Assembly (NCBI RefSeq): GCF_016464425.1
Contig: NZ_JADDKQ010000025.1
Span: 20,853 to 84,852 of the forward strand
Direction of reading: 5' to 3'
Length of the DNA stretch: 64,000 bases
DNA from: Actinotalea solisilvae
Lineage (GTDB): Bacteria; Actinomycetota; Actinomycetes; Actinomycetales; Cellulomonadaceae
A model generated the notes under the pieces. It made no database searches. It saw nothing but the letters and a program-made list of their open reading frames with translations, and was not told the origin of the DNA. Positions 34,587 through 43,241 of the stretch are shown piece by piece. Position 1 is the first letter of the stretch, and each line of letters begins with the position of its first letter. The position numbers and the translations under genes are program-made.

Positions 34587-37500
34587 GCGGGGCCGTCCAC
34601 GCGCAGGTGCGCCGCGGTGGCGAGGCGCACGAGCCGCACCACGACGGGCACGACGACGGCCACCGGAGCCAGCAGGAGCGCGGCGAGGAGCGGGCCCTGC
34701 GCGGCCCACGGCCAGACGGGGGACGCGGCCGGCACGGGCGGCGCGCCCGTCTCCGAAGCGGCGAGGGCGGGCGCCACGGTCCATGCGGTCGCCGCGCCGA
34801 CGAGCGCGCCGAGAGTGACGACGAGCGCCACGAGGACGGCGTGCTCGAGCACGAGCGCGCCGATCAGGGACCGGCGCGGGACGCCGACGCCCTGCAGCCG
34901 CGCGACCTCGAGCGCCCGGGCCTCGACCGAGGCGGCCGTGTGCAGCGCCGTCCCGGCGAGGGCGAGCACGACGGCGGCGACCACGAGCAGCGCGAGCGCG
35001 GTCGGCACGCCGACCCGCAGCGGCCCGTCGCGCAGCGCGCCCGCGAGCTCGGCACGCGAGCCGGTGACCTCGAGGCCCGCGGCCTGCGCGCGGCCGGCGG
35101 CGGCCGCCGGGTCCTCGTCGGCGAGCCACCAGCGGTCGCCCAGCGGGCTGACGTCGCCCACGGCGAGCAGGGCGCGGCCCAGCACGTCGAGGTCGGCGAG
35201 GACGCCGGGTGTGCCGGGCGCGGACGGCAGGTACGGCGTGACCCCCGCGACCTCGGCACGCACCTCGGTGTCGCCGACGGCCAGGCTGAGCATCGACCCG
35301 TCGCGCAGCCCGGTCGCGTCGGCGACGTCGGCCGTGACGAGCACGGGCACGGCGGTCGGCGCGTCGAAGGCCGTGGCCGAGAGCGCGGTCGGCACGCCGC
35401 CGAGCGCCCCGAGCATGACGGTCGCGGACGTGGTGAGCGACCGTGCGTCCCCGGTCGCCCCCAGCGACCAGACGCTGAACTCGTGCTCCTCGGGCGTGGA
35501 CCACGCCGTCGCCCCGTCCGCGGCCGTGTCTGCCGCGAGCGTGACCTCCACCCGGGCCGAGGCCGCCGACTCGGGCGGCACGAAGGCCTCGGGGCCGAGC
35601 GTCACGCGCAGCGACACCGCGACGAGCTCGAGCTCGCCGCCGACCGGTTGCGGCGGCAGGACCACGGGCCGCGTCGTGCCGTCGAGCGGCTGGGCCTCGC
35701 CCGTGAGCGGCGTCCGCGTGCCCCACGCGTCCTCGAGGACGAGCGTCGGCGTGAGCACGAGCGGGACGCCGTCGCCCTCGCCCGTGCCCGTGAGCGTGAG
35801 GTCGGTGCCGCCGTCGCGGGCGAGGCTCACGGGCAGGCCCGTGACGCGATCGGCGGCGCCGAGGTCGGCGGTCAGCTCACCCCAGCCCGCGCCCGCGGGC
35901 AGCCGTCCGCGCAGCAGGGCCCCGGCCCGCGACGTGTCGAGCGCGACGAGGTGCGGCACCTCGTCGCCGCGCCACCGCCCGACGGCGACGGGCCGGTCGG
36001 TGACCGGGGCGGCCGTCCCAGCGACCGCAGCGACGGCGGGGCCCTGCGCGAGCGGGGCGAGCGACGTGGCGTCGAGCGCCACGTCGGTCCCGGTGCGCGC
36101 GTCCGCCTGGTCCTGCTGGGACGCCGACCACGTGGCCCCCGCCGCCACGGCGAACGTCGCCACCCCGGTCGCCAGCACGAGGAGGAACGCGAGGCCCGCG
36201 GACTGGGGGCGGCGCGCGAGGTCCCACGCGGCGAGCGCGCGCACGAGTCCCGTCGAGCGCCGGGCGCGGCGGTCGGCGCCGTGCAGCACGGCGGGCACGA
36301 CGCGCAGGACGAGCGTCGCGCCCGCGAGGAGGCAGAGGACCGGGGCGGCGACGAGCACCGGGTCGGTGCCGCCGAGGCGTCCGGGACCCGCGACGACCGT
36401 GTGGTCCTGGGCCTGGAGCGCGGCGACGACGGCGAGCGCTACGAGCACCACGTCGGCGCCGGACCGGGCCAGGTCGCCGCCGTGGGCGCGCCGGCCCCGC
36501 GTCGCGCGGGCGCGCGCCCCGATGCCGGTGAGGCCCGTGAGCACGGCGGCGAGCGCGAGCGCACCGGCGACCACCGCGAGGACGAGGGCGGGGGTCACGC
36601 CGGCGCCCGTCCCGAGACCCGCGGCGGCGAGCCGGGGCGACGTGCCGAGCGCGCGGTAGGCGGCGAGCGCGAGCGGGACGGCCGCGACCGCCGCGAGTGC
36701 CGCGACGGCGAGGCTCTCGAGCGCCGCCTGGAGCACGAGCTGGGAGCGTCCCGCCCCCCGCGCGGCGAGGAGCGCCGTCTCCGCTTCGCGCCGGCCCGCG
36801 ACGAGGCGCCCGGCGAGCGCGAGCGCCGCCGCCGTGAGCGCGAGGCCCACGAGCGCCGCGACCTGGACGCCCGCGCGCGTGACGGTCTGCTGCGTCGCCG
36901 CGGCGCGCACGGTGCCGGGCAGAGCGGTCGCGACGCGCACGTCGGTGACGTCCTCGCCGAGCTCGAGCGCGAGCACGCGGCGGGTGCCGTCGAGCGCCGC
37001 CGCGGCGTCCGCGAGCGCGCGGGGCGTGGCACCCACGAGGTCGGGGCGCGTGAGGAGGCCGAGGTGCGCGACGCCGGCGTCCCCGCCGAGGAGCGCGGTG
37101 CCGTCGACGAGGAAGGGCCCGTACGCGGGCAGCTCGACGCGCCCGGAGGTGCCGGGCTTCCCGACGGCGTCGGCGCCGGTGCCCCCGAGCAGGTCGAGCT
37201 CCCAGCCCGCGCCCGGCAGCGTCGCGACCGTGCCCACGACGCGCACCACGACCTCGTCGGCCGGCGCGCCGCCCAGCGGCTGCGCGACCGTCGTCGTGAA
37301 GGTGGTCAGCGGGACCTCGTCGCCGACGGCGAGGCCGAGCGCCGACGCCGTCGGGTCGAGCACGACCGCCTCGAGCGGGCCGCCCGCCGTCGGGGCGGAG
37401 GCCCCCGGCCAGCGCCCGGACGTCAGCGTCGCGTGGTCGGCGAGGTCGGTCGTGACGCCCGCGAGGTACGCCATGCGCGTCGCCGCGCCGGGCAGCGCGC

Positions 37501-37846
37501 GCAGCCCGGACGTCACCCAGGTGGTGGTCGTCGTGGGCACCGCGTCGAGCCGCCCCTCGACGAGGTCGGCGGCGCGATCGGCGATCGCCCCGGGGTCGCC
37601 CCCGACGACGGTGAGCTCGGCGCGCACGACGACGTCGTCCGGGCTCGTCGCGCGCAGGGCGGCGTCGAGCGTCGCTCGCTCGCCTGCGGTGAGCAGGAGC
37701 ACGCACAGCCCCAGCACCGTCGTCCCGGCGACGACGACGGCGAGCACGGCGGCGAGGAGCGCGAGCTGGGTGGGCGCGCGGTGCACGACGACGGTGACGC
37801 GGTCGGCGAGGGCGCCGGCCCGCCCGACGCGTCGGCGGGCGGTCAT
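34583..37846 (-). CDS. FtsX-type ABC permease, first of pair
   Basis: 1087 residues, a long relative of the preceding entry: N-terminal helix (about 28-52), external domain, four-helix FtsX block around 310-480, a second external domain, and a last FtsX block at the C-terminus. ATG 37846 overlaps the ATPase stop (ATGA, 37843-37846). The two external domains suggest a large periplasm-facing or wall-facing grip. Substrate not predictable. No frameshift or broken domain seen. Confidence 0.88.
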   Translation of the reverse strand: MTARRRVGRAGALADRVTVVVHRAPTQLALLAAVLAVVVAGTTVLGLCVLLLTAGERATLDAALRATSPDDVVVRAELTVVGGDPGAIADRAADLVEGRLDAVPTTTTTWVTSGLRALPGAATRMAYLAGVTTDLADHATLTSGRWPGASAPTAGGPLEAVVLDPTASALGLAVGDEVPLTTFTTTVAQPLGGAPADEVVVRVVGTVATLPGAGWELDLLGGTGADAVGKPGTSGRVELPAYGPFLVDGTALLGGDAGVAHLGLLTRPDLVGATPRALADAAAALDGTRRVLALELGEDVTDVRVATALPGTVRAAATQQTVTRAGVQVAALVGLALTAAALALAGRLVAGRREAETALLAARGAGRSQLVLQAALESLAVAALAAVAAVPLALAAYRALGTSPRLAAAGLGTGAGVTPALVLAVVAGALALAAVLTGLTGIGARARATRGRRAHGGDLARSGADVVLVALAVVAALQAQDHTVVAGPGRLGGTDPVLVAAPVLCLLAGATLVLRVVPAVLHGADRRARRSTGLVRALAAWDLARRPQSAGLAFLLVLATGVATFAVAAGATWSASQQDQADARTGTDVALDATSLAPLAQGPAVAAVAGTAAPVTDRPVAVGRWRGDEVPHLVALDTSRAGALLRGRLPAGAGWGELTADLGAADRVTGLPVSLARDGGTDLTLTGTGEGDGVPLVLTPTLVLEDAWGTRTPLTGEAQPLDGTTRPVVLPPQPVGGELELVAVSLRVTLGPEAFVPPESAASARVEVTLAADTAADGATAWSTPEEHEFSVWSLGATGDARSLTTSATVMLGALGGVPTALSATAFDAPTAVPVLVTADVADATGLRDGSMLSLAVGDTEVRAEVAGVTPYLPSAPGTPGVLADLDVLGRALLAVGDVSPLGDRWWLADEDPAAAAGRAQAAGLEVTGSRAELAGALRDGPLRVGVPTALALLVVAAVVLALAGTALHTAASVEARALEVARLQGVGVPRRSLIGALVLEHAVLVALVVTLGALVGAATAWTVAPALAASETGAPPVPAASPVWPWAAQGPLLAALLLAPVAVVVPVVVRLVRLATAAHLRVDGPA

Positions 37847-38541
37847 GCGTCGTGCAGGCGGCCGTCGACCAGGTGCACCGCGCGGTCCGCGAGCGCGATC
37901 ATCACGGGGTCGTGCGTCGACACGATCGCGGTCATGCCCTCGGCCTCGACGACGGCGCGCAGGAGGGCCATGACCGCGAGGCCGGTCTCGGTGTCGAGCT
38001 GCCCGGTGGGCTCGTCGGCGACCAGGAGGCGCGGCGACCCGGCGAGGGCGCGCGCGATGGCGACGCGCTGCTGCTGCCCGCCCGAGAGCTCGTCGGGCCG
38101 CTGGTCGGCGTGGTCGGCCAGGCCGACGAGGTCGAGGAGCAGCGCCACGCGTCGCTCGCGGTCGGCGACGGGCAGGTGGCGCATCCGCAGCGGCACGCCG
38201 ACGTTCTCGGCGGCGGACAGCACGGGCACGAGGCCGAACGTCTGGAACACGAAGGCGAGGACGTCCCGGCGCAGGCGCACGAGCCCCGCGTCGTCGAGCC
38301 GGGTCACGTCGGTGCCGTCGACGACGACGCTGCCCTCGTCCGGGCGGTCGAGGCCGCCGACGACGTTGAGCAGGGTGGTCTTGCCCGAGCCGGAGCGCCC
38401 GACGAGCGCGACGAGCTCGCCCGGGGCGACGTCGAACGAGACGTCCTGCAGGGCGTGGACGGCGGTGCGGCCCGAGCCGTAGGTGCGGTGGACCCCGCGC
38501 ACGGACACGAGCGCGGGCGCCGCCGCGACCGGGGCGCTCAC
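37843..38541 (-). CDS. ABC exporter ATPase (MacB/LolD type)
   Basis: 232 residues, the normal length of the class. Walker A GRSGSGKTT, Q-loop FVFQTFGLVP, signature LSGGQQQRVAIARAL, Walker B LLVADEPTG and H-loop STHDP are all intact. The start GTG overlaps the previous ATPase stop (GTGA, 38538-38541). It powers the FtsX permeases that follow by 4-bp overlap. Confidence 0.93.
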   Translation of the reverse strand: MSAPVAAAPALVSVRGVHRTYGSGRTAVHALQDVSFDVAPGELVALVGRSGSGKTTLLNVVGGLDRPDEGSVVVDGTDVTRLDDAGLVRLRRDVLAFVFQTFGLVPVLSAAENVGVPLRMRHLPVADRERRVALLLDLVGLADHADQRPDELSGGQQQRVAIARALAGSPRLLVADEPTGQLDTETGLAVMALLRAVVEAEGMTAIVSTHDPVMIALADRAVHLVDGRLHDA

Positions 38542-39494
38542 GAGCGCTCGCCCGACCGGTCGCGGTCGGGCCGGATCGTGACCTGCTCGCTCTCGAGCGC
38601 GAGGCGCACGCGTCGCGTGAGCTCGAGCGCCTCGCGGTACTCGCGCGGCACCTGGACCCGGCCCGCCCGGTCCATGACGGCGTACTCCTCCGCGACGACG
38701 GCCGAGCCGCCCTCGCCGTCGTGCTCGGTCCGGCGCAGCACCTCGCTGCTCGTCCGGCCGTCGCGGATCGCGACCGTGCGCTCGACCTGGCCGCTCACGG
38801 CGGCGTCGTGCGTGACGACGACGACGGTGGTGGCGAGCGTGCGGTTGACCGTGCGCAGCGCGTCGAACACCTCCTGCGACGTCGCCGTGTCGAGCTCGCC
38901 GGTCGGCTCGTCGGCGAGGAGGAGGCGCGGCGCGTTGGCGAGCGCGACGGCGATCGCGACGCGCTGCTGCTCGCCGCCCGACATCTCGCGCGGGCGCCGC
39001 GCCGCGCAGTGGCCGACGCCGACGAGGTCGAGCAGCTCGGTGGCACGCGTGCGGCGGCGGCGGCGCGGGTGGCCGGCGAGGTTGAGGGGGAGCGTGACGT
39101 TCTGCGCGGCCGTGAGGTAGGGCACGAGGTTGCGCGCGGTCTGCTGCCACACGAAGCCGACCATCGACCGCCGGTACGCGACGCGCTCCGCCGCGGTCAT
39201 GGCGGCGAGGTCCCACGGGCCGACCCGCACGCGCCCGGCGGTGGGGGCGTCGATGCCCGAGAGCACGGCGAGGAGCGTCGACTTGCCCGAGCCCGACGCG
39301 CCGACGACCGCGACCATCTCGCCCGCGTCGACGAGCAGGTCGAGCCCCTGGAGCGCCTGCACCTCGACGGCGCCGGGGCCGGTGCCGGTCTGGTAGATCC
39401 GCACGAGGTTGTCGCACACGACGAGGGCGTCGCGGCCGAACTCGACCCGGCGGGGCGCGCGCGCCTCGAGCCCGCGGAGGGTGGTCTCCGACAC
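38538..39494 (-). CDS. ABC ATPase with a C-terminal AbrB/SpoVT-like extension
   Basis: 318 residues. The first ~235 are a complete MacB/LolD-type ATPase (GASGSGKST, FVWQQTARN, MSGGEQQRVAIAVALA, LLLADEPTG, VVTHD). The remaining ~85 residues include AGRVQVPREYREALEL then RVRLALESEQVTI, which resembles the swapped-hairpin AbrB/SpoVT DNA-binding fold (GRLxIPxxVREALGL). Thus an exporter ATPase may also bind DNA or dimerise through this tail. First gene of the exporter block; GTG 39494 has a very strong GGAGGAGGGG. It follows DUF4395 by 61 nt. Confidence 0.88.
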   Translation of the reverse strand: MSETTLRGLEARAPRRVEFGRDALVVCDNLVRIYQTGTGPGAVEVQALQGLDLLVDAGEMVAVVGASGSGKSTLLAVLSGIDAPTAGRVRVGPWDLAAMTAAERVAYRRSMVGFVWQQTARNLVPYLTAAQNVTLPLNLAGHPRRRRRTRATELLDLVGVGHCAARRPREMSGGEQQRVAIAVALANAPRLLLADEPTGELDTATSQEVFDALRTVNRTLATTVVVVTHDAAVSGQVERTVAIRDGRTSSEVLRRTEHDGEGGSAVVAEEYAVMDRAGRVQVPREYREALELTRRVRLALESEQVTIRPDRDRSGERS

Positions 39495-39555
39495 TGGCCC
39501 CTCCTCCGCGCGGACGTCCGTCGCGGATGCTAGCGGGCCGGGCCGACGCGAGGGC

Positions 39556-40050
39556 TCAGGCGCGCGACGTCGCCCGACGCAGGAGCAGGTACATCTCGCA
39601 GCCGAGGCAGAAGCCGAACGCGGCGTTGAGGAACGCCGCGACGAGCGCGACGGCGGCTGCGACGGGTACCGCGGAGGCGACCCCGGCGACGCCGAGCACG
39701 AGCCCGAGCCCCGTGACGACGAGGCCGACCGCCTGGGCGAAGCGCGGCGGGCGCGGGTCCTCGAGCTCGGCGGGCGGCGCGAGGCGCGGTCGCACGAACC
39801 GCCGGAAGACGACGCCCTGCACCGAGCCCTGGACGCCGCGCGCGACGCCGACGACGAACAGCAGCGCGACCACGGCGAGCAGCGCGGTCGCCCCCGGCCC
39901 GGTCCCCAGCAGCACGACCGCGGCGAGCAGCACGGCGGTCACGCCGGCGCCGAACCGGGGACCGCGCGGGTCGATGCCCGCCGGCGGGACGGACGACCCG
40001 GCCGTCGCCGGCGTCGTGGCGGCGGCGGGCGGGGTGGGGGCGGAGGTCAT
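39556..40050 (-). CDS. DUF4395 membrane protein
   Basis: 164 residues with about four membrane helices (about 35-75 and 110-150) and the family's Cys pair in FGFCLGCEMY near the C-terminus. DUF4395 proteins usually lie beside thioredoxin-fold and sulfurtransferase genes, suggesting a role in sulfur or thiol chemistry at the membrane; the activity is unknown. ATG 40050 overlaps the stop of the thioredoxin-like gene (ATGA, 40047-40050) and AGGAGCG lies upstream. This pairing, behind a cystine importer, is informative about the operon's purpose. Confidence 0.85.
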   Translation of the reverse strand: MTSAPTPPAAATTPATAGSSVPPAGIDPRGPRFGAGVTAVLLAAVVLLGTGPGATALLAVVALLFVVGVARGVQGSVQGVVFRRFVRPRLAPPAELEDPRPPRFAQAVGLVVTGLGLVLGVAGVASAVPVAAAVALVAAFLNAAFGFCLGCEMYLLLRRATSRA

Positions 40051-40604
40051 CGGGCGCTCCTGGTGGTGGTCGGGACGGCGGTGGTCGGGACGGCGGTGGT
40101 CGGGACGGCGGTGGTCGGGACGGCGGTGTCGAGGACCTCGGCGAGCGCGGCCCCGGCCCGCGTCGCGGCCAGCGGCCCGGACGCACGCCCGCGGACGACG
40201 CCCTCGGCGTCCAGCAGCAGGACGGTGGGCGTGCGGCGCACGTCGAGCCGGCGCACGAGGTCCATCCGCTCCTCGGCGTCCACGTCGACGTGCCGGACGC
40301 CGTCGTGCTCCTCGGCGAGCGCGCCCAGCGCCCGTCGCACGCCCGGGCACGTCGCGCAGGTCGCCGTCGAGAGCTGGACGAGCGTCGCCCGCGGGCCGAG
40401 CGGGACGCGCAGGTCGTCCGCGGTGAGGCGGGCGGCGCCGTCGTCGGCGGGCGCCGGCACGGGCCGGAGGCGCCCCGCCCGGCGCCGCGCGAGCCACCAG
40501 CCGGCGCTCGCGACGACGAGCAGGGCGAGGAGCAGCAGCGCGCGGGCGGGCAGGCCCGGGGCGCTGCCGGCGAGCGACGCGGCGGCGGTGGCGCTGAGGG
40601 GCAC
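40047..40604 (-). CDS. Membrane-anchored thioredoxin-fold protein
   Basis: 185 residues. One N-terminal membrane helix (about 18-35) is followed by a thioredoxin domain with the redox pair CATC in STATCATCPGVRRAL and the cis-Pro segment VRRTPTVLLLD. The C-terminus ends in a repeated VPTTA unit encoded by four perfect 15-bp repeats. It may reduce cystine or disulfides, or transfer sulfur, outside the membrane for its neighbours. GTG 40604 with GAGGA upstream; 25 nt after the cystine ATPase gene. Confidence 0.85.
   Translation of the reverse strand: MPLSATAAASLAGSAPGLPARALLLLALLVVASAGWWLARRRAGRLRPVPAPADDGAARLTADDLRVPLGPRATLVQLSTATCATCPGVRRALGALAEEHDGVRHVDVDAEERMDLVRRLDVRRTPTVLLLDAEGVVRGRASGPLAATRAGAALAEVLDTAVPTTAVPTTAVPTTAVPTTTRSAR
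40066..40125. repeat. Four tandem 15-bp repeats inside the thioredoxin-like gene
   Basis: Unit GTGGTCGGGACGGCG occurs four times without mismatch, encoding VPTTA on the minus strand just before the stop codon. Because the unit is a multiple of three, copy number can vary without breaking the frame. Confidence 0.85.
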
Positions 40605-40629
40605 GGGTCCTCGTTCGGGGCGGCGGGGC

Positions 40630-41487
40630 TCAGAAGGGGTGGAGCAGGCGGTGGACGAACTGCCGCGTGCGCTCGTGCTGCGGGTCGCGCAGCACGCGCT
40701 CGGCGTCGCCGTGCTCGACGATCCGGCCGCCGTCGACGAAGGCGACCTCGTGGGCGACCTCGCGGGCGAACTGGAGCTCGTGCGTGACGATGACCATCGT
40801 CCAGCCCTCGAGCGCGAGCTCGCGGATGAGGCCGAGGACGTCGCCGACGAGCTCGGGGTCGAGCGCCGACGTCGGCTCGTCGAAGAGCAGGAGCTGGGGC
40901 CGCAGCGCGAGGGCGCGCACGATGCCGACGCGCTGCTGCTGGCCGCCCGAGAGCTGGAACGGGTAGGCGTCCGCCTTCTCGGCGAGGCCGACGCGCTCGA
41001 GCAGCGCGAGCGCCTCGGCGCGCACCTCGGCGGCCGGGCGCCGTTGGACGACGCGCGGGCCCTCGGTGACGTTCTCGAGCACCGTCTTGTGCGGGAAGAG
41101 GTTGTAGTGCTGGAACACCATCGCGGACCGGTCGCGCAGCGCGGCGAGCGCGCGCCGCGAGGGGCGCGCCGCGAAGTCGAGCGCGACGTCGTCGCCCGTG
41201 CTGCCGATCGCGATCGTGCCGCCGTCGGGCACCTCGAGACCGTTGAGGCAGCGCAGGACGGTGGTCTTGCCCGAGCCCGAGGGGCCGATGAGGGCGAGCA
41301 CCCGCCCGCGGTCGACCGTGAGGTCGACGGACCGCAGCACCTCGGTCGCGCCGAAGCTCTTGCGCAGGCCGCGGACGGTGAGCAGCACGTCCTCGCCGTC
41401 CAGCGGCGGCGGGCCCGCGGCGGGCGGCGGCGCGATCGGCCCGACGGGCACGTCGTCGGCCGGCGCCGGGAGGTCAGTGGGCGACAT
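40630..41487 (-). CDS. Amino-acid (cystine-type) ABC transporter ATP-binding protein
   Basis: 285 residues. Polar amino-acid ATPase with GPSGSGKTT, the Q-loop FQHYNLFPHKTVLENVTEGP typical of the cystine/glutamine group, LSGGQQQRVGIVRAL, LLLFDEPTSALDPE and VTHE. A 35-residue Pro-rich N-terminal extension is unusual. The start ATG 41487 lies inside the permease gene (14-nt overlap), indicating coupling. Cystine as substrate is inferred from the family, the thioredoxin/DUF4395 neighbours and the Cys-rich leader ORF. Confidence 0.9.
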   Translation of the reverse strand: MSPTDLPAPADDVPVGPIAPPPAAGPPPLDGEDVLLTVRGLRKSFGATEVLRSVDLTVDRGRVLALIGPSGSGKTTVLRCLNGLEVPDGGTIAIGSTGDDVALDFAARPSRRALAALRDRSAMVFQHYNLFPHKTVLENVTEGPRVVQRRPAAEVRAEALALLERVGLAEKADAYPFQLSGGQQQRVGIVRALALRPQLLLFDEPTSALDPELVGDVLGLIRELALEGWTMVIVTHELQFAREVAHEVAFVDGGRIVEHGDAERVLRDPQHERTRQFVHRLLHPF

Positions 41488-42145
41488 AGCGGTCCAGCCT
41501 CGTCTCGAGCGCGTTCTGCACGGCGGACAGGCCGAGGCAGATCACCCAGTACACGAGCGCCGCCTCGAGGTACAGGAGCATGAACTCCTGGCTGAAGGCG
41601 GCGACCTCCTGGGCCTGGCGGAACAGCTCGGTCACGAGGATGAGCGACGCGAGGGACGTGTCCTTGACCAGGCTGATGAACGTGTTGGAGAGCGGCGGCA
41701 CGCTCACGCGCGCGGCCTGCGGCAGGACGATCCGCCGCAGCGCGAGCCGGTGCGACATGCCGATCATGTACGCCGCCTCCCACTGCCCCTTGGGGACCGA
41801 GAGGATCGCCGCGCGGATCACCTCGGCCGCGTACCCGCCCACGTTGATCGAGAACGCGACGACGGCGCTCGGCCAGGGGTCGATGACCACACCGATCGAG
41901 GGCAGCCCGTAGAAGATCACGAAGAGCTGGACGAGCAGGGGAGTCCCCCGGACCACCGAGATGTACGCGCGCGCGACGCCCGACAGCCACCACCGCTTCG
42001 ACAGGCGCATGAGGGCCAGGACGAGCGCGAGGACCAGCCCGAGGGCGAACGACACCAGGGCCAGCGGGATCGTCCCGCGGACCGCCCCGAGGGCGATCGG
42101 CCCGAGCGAGCTCCAGAAGAGCTCGGCCGCCGTCTGCTGGTCCAT
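41474..42145 (-). CDS. Amino-acid (cystine-type) ABC transporter permease
   Basis: 223 residues, five predicted membrane helices, HisM/GlnP family. The EAA motif reads YEAAYMIGMSH-like (EAAYMIGMSHRLALRRIVLPQA) near 120-140, preceded by VRGTPLLVQLF. Polar amino-acid permeases of this size work as homodimers, so a single permease gene suffices. It lies 35 nt after the binding-protein gene. Confidence 0.9.
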   Translation of the reverse strand: MDQQTAAELFWSSLGPIALGAVRGTIPLALVSFALGLVLALVLALMRLSKRWWLSGVARAYISVVRGTPLLVQLFVIFYGLPSIGVVIDPWPSAVVAFSINVGGYAAEVIRAAILSVPKGQWEAAYMIGMSHRLALRRIVLPQAARVSVPPLSNTFISLVKDTSLASLILVTELFRQAQEVAAFSQEFMLLYLEAALVYWVICLGLSAVQNALETRLDRYVAH

Positions 42146-42180
42146 GCGCGCGTCCTGACCCCCGTCGCCTCAGCCGGCGG

Positions 42181-43050
42181 TCAGCCGGCCGCGGGGACGG
42201 TGACGTCGGCGCCGAAGTACTTCTCGGAGATCTCGGCGAGCGTGCCGTCCGCGGCGAGGGTCGCGAGGGCCTCGTCGATCGCCGCGGCGAGCGCGTCGCT
42301 GCCCTGGCGCAGCGCGAACGCGCTCTGCGACTCGTCCTCGGTCTCGGCGGCGATCTTCAGCGCGTCGGAGCCGGTCTGCTTCTGGTGGTCCAGGAACGTC
42401 AGCTTGTCGTTGATCGTCGCGTCGACGCGGGCCTGCTCGACGAGCGCGACGGACTGCGCCCAGCCCTCGACGGCCTCGATGGTCGCGCCCGACTCCTCGG
42501 CGAGGGCGTACCAGTTGCTCGTGAGCGACTGCGCCGTGCGCTTGCCGGCGAGGTCCTCGAACGAGGAGATCGTGTCGTCGTCGGCGGGGACGACCACGAC
42601 GCCGGTCGAGTAGGTGTACGGCTGGGAGAACGTGTAGTCCTGCTCACGCTCGGGGGTGATCGAGACCTGGTTGGCGATGGCGTCGAAGCGGCCCGCCTCG
42701 AGGCCCGCGAAGATCGCGTCCCACTGGGTCTCCTCGAACTCGACCTCGACGCCGAGCTCCTCCCCGACCGCCTGGGCGATCTCGACGTCGAAGCCCGTGA
42801 GGTCGCCCGAGCCGTCCTCGTGGAAGCTGAAGGGCCGGTAGGTGCCCTCGGTGCCGACGGTGAGGACGCCGGCCTCCTGGACGTCCGTGAGCGAGGTGTC
42901 CTCGCCGGTCGCGGCGGCCGGCGCGGAGGCCGACCCGGACGCCGACGGCGTCGAGGTGTCGCTACCGGTGCCGCCCGAGCAGGCGGCGAGCGCGAGGCCG
43001 GCGACGGCGACGAGCGCGGCGGTGCGGGCGGTGGTGGTGCGGGGGCTCAT
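42181..43050 (-). CDS. Amino-acid (cystine-type) ABC transporter binding lipoprotein
   Basis: 289 residues. Lipobox LAAC (Cys24) after a short signal, a Ser/Thr/Ala-rich linker, then a family-3 solute-binding fold: LTVGTEGTYRPFSFHE, GFDVEIAQAVGEELG, FDAIANQVSITPER. The wording of these motifs is closest to the cystine-binding TcyA/FliY group. ATG 43050 has GAGGAGA upstream. First full-length gene after the Cys-rich leader ORF, 191 nt downstream of its stop. Confidence 0.9.
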   Translation of the reverse strand: MSPRTTTARTAALVAVAGLALAACSGGTGSDTSTPSASGSASAPAAATGEDTSLTDVQEAGVLTVGTEGTYRPFSFHEDGSGDLTGFDVEIAQAVGEELGVEVEFEETQWDAIFAGLEAGRFDAIANQVSITPEREQDYTFSQPYTYSTGVVVVPADDDTISSFEDLAGKRTAQSLTSNWYALAEESGATIEAVEGWAQSVALVEQARVDATINDKLTFLDHQKQTGSDALKIAAETEDESQSAFALRQGSDALAAAIDEALATLAADGTLAEISEKYFGADVTVPAAG

Positions 43051-43154
43051 GGTTCTCCTCGGGCTGGCCTCGTGGGCCGGGTGACGGGTCGTGCGGGGCG
43101 GGGTGGGGCACCGCCTGCACCCAGGCTGGGTTCCGGAGGGCGAACGCGCGACCG

Positions 43155-43179
43155 GGGCCGGTGATTCCGGCGCCGGCCC
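43155..43179 (-). promoter_or_regulatory. Candidate attenuator hairpin between leader ORF and importer
   Basis: GGGCCGG (43155-43161) and CCGGCCC (43173-43179) form a perfect 7-bp stem. An alternative stem uses GACCGC (43183-43188) and GCGGTC (43207-43212). Mutually exclusive stems downstream of a leader ORF are what attenuation needs, but the energies have not been computed. Confidence 0.35.
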
Positions 43180-43241
43180 GTGGACCGCTCCGCAGCCTCG
43201 GCGCGGGCGGTCGGGTGACGCGGGTGCGTCAGGGACCGGGC

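Noticed and set aside
29526..36659. A 2377-residue plus-strand frame spanning the cyclase gene end and both FtsX permeases
   Set aside because: It crosses terminators and is antisense to the permeases; composition is that of a GC shadow.
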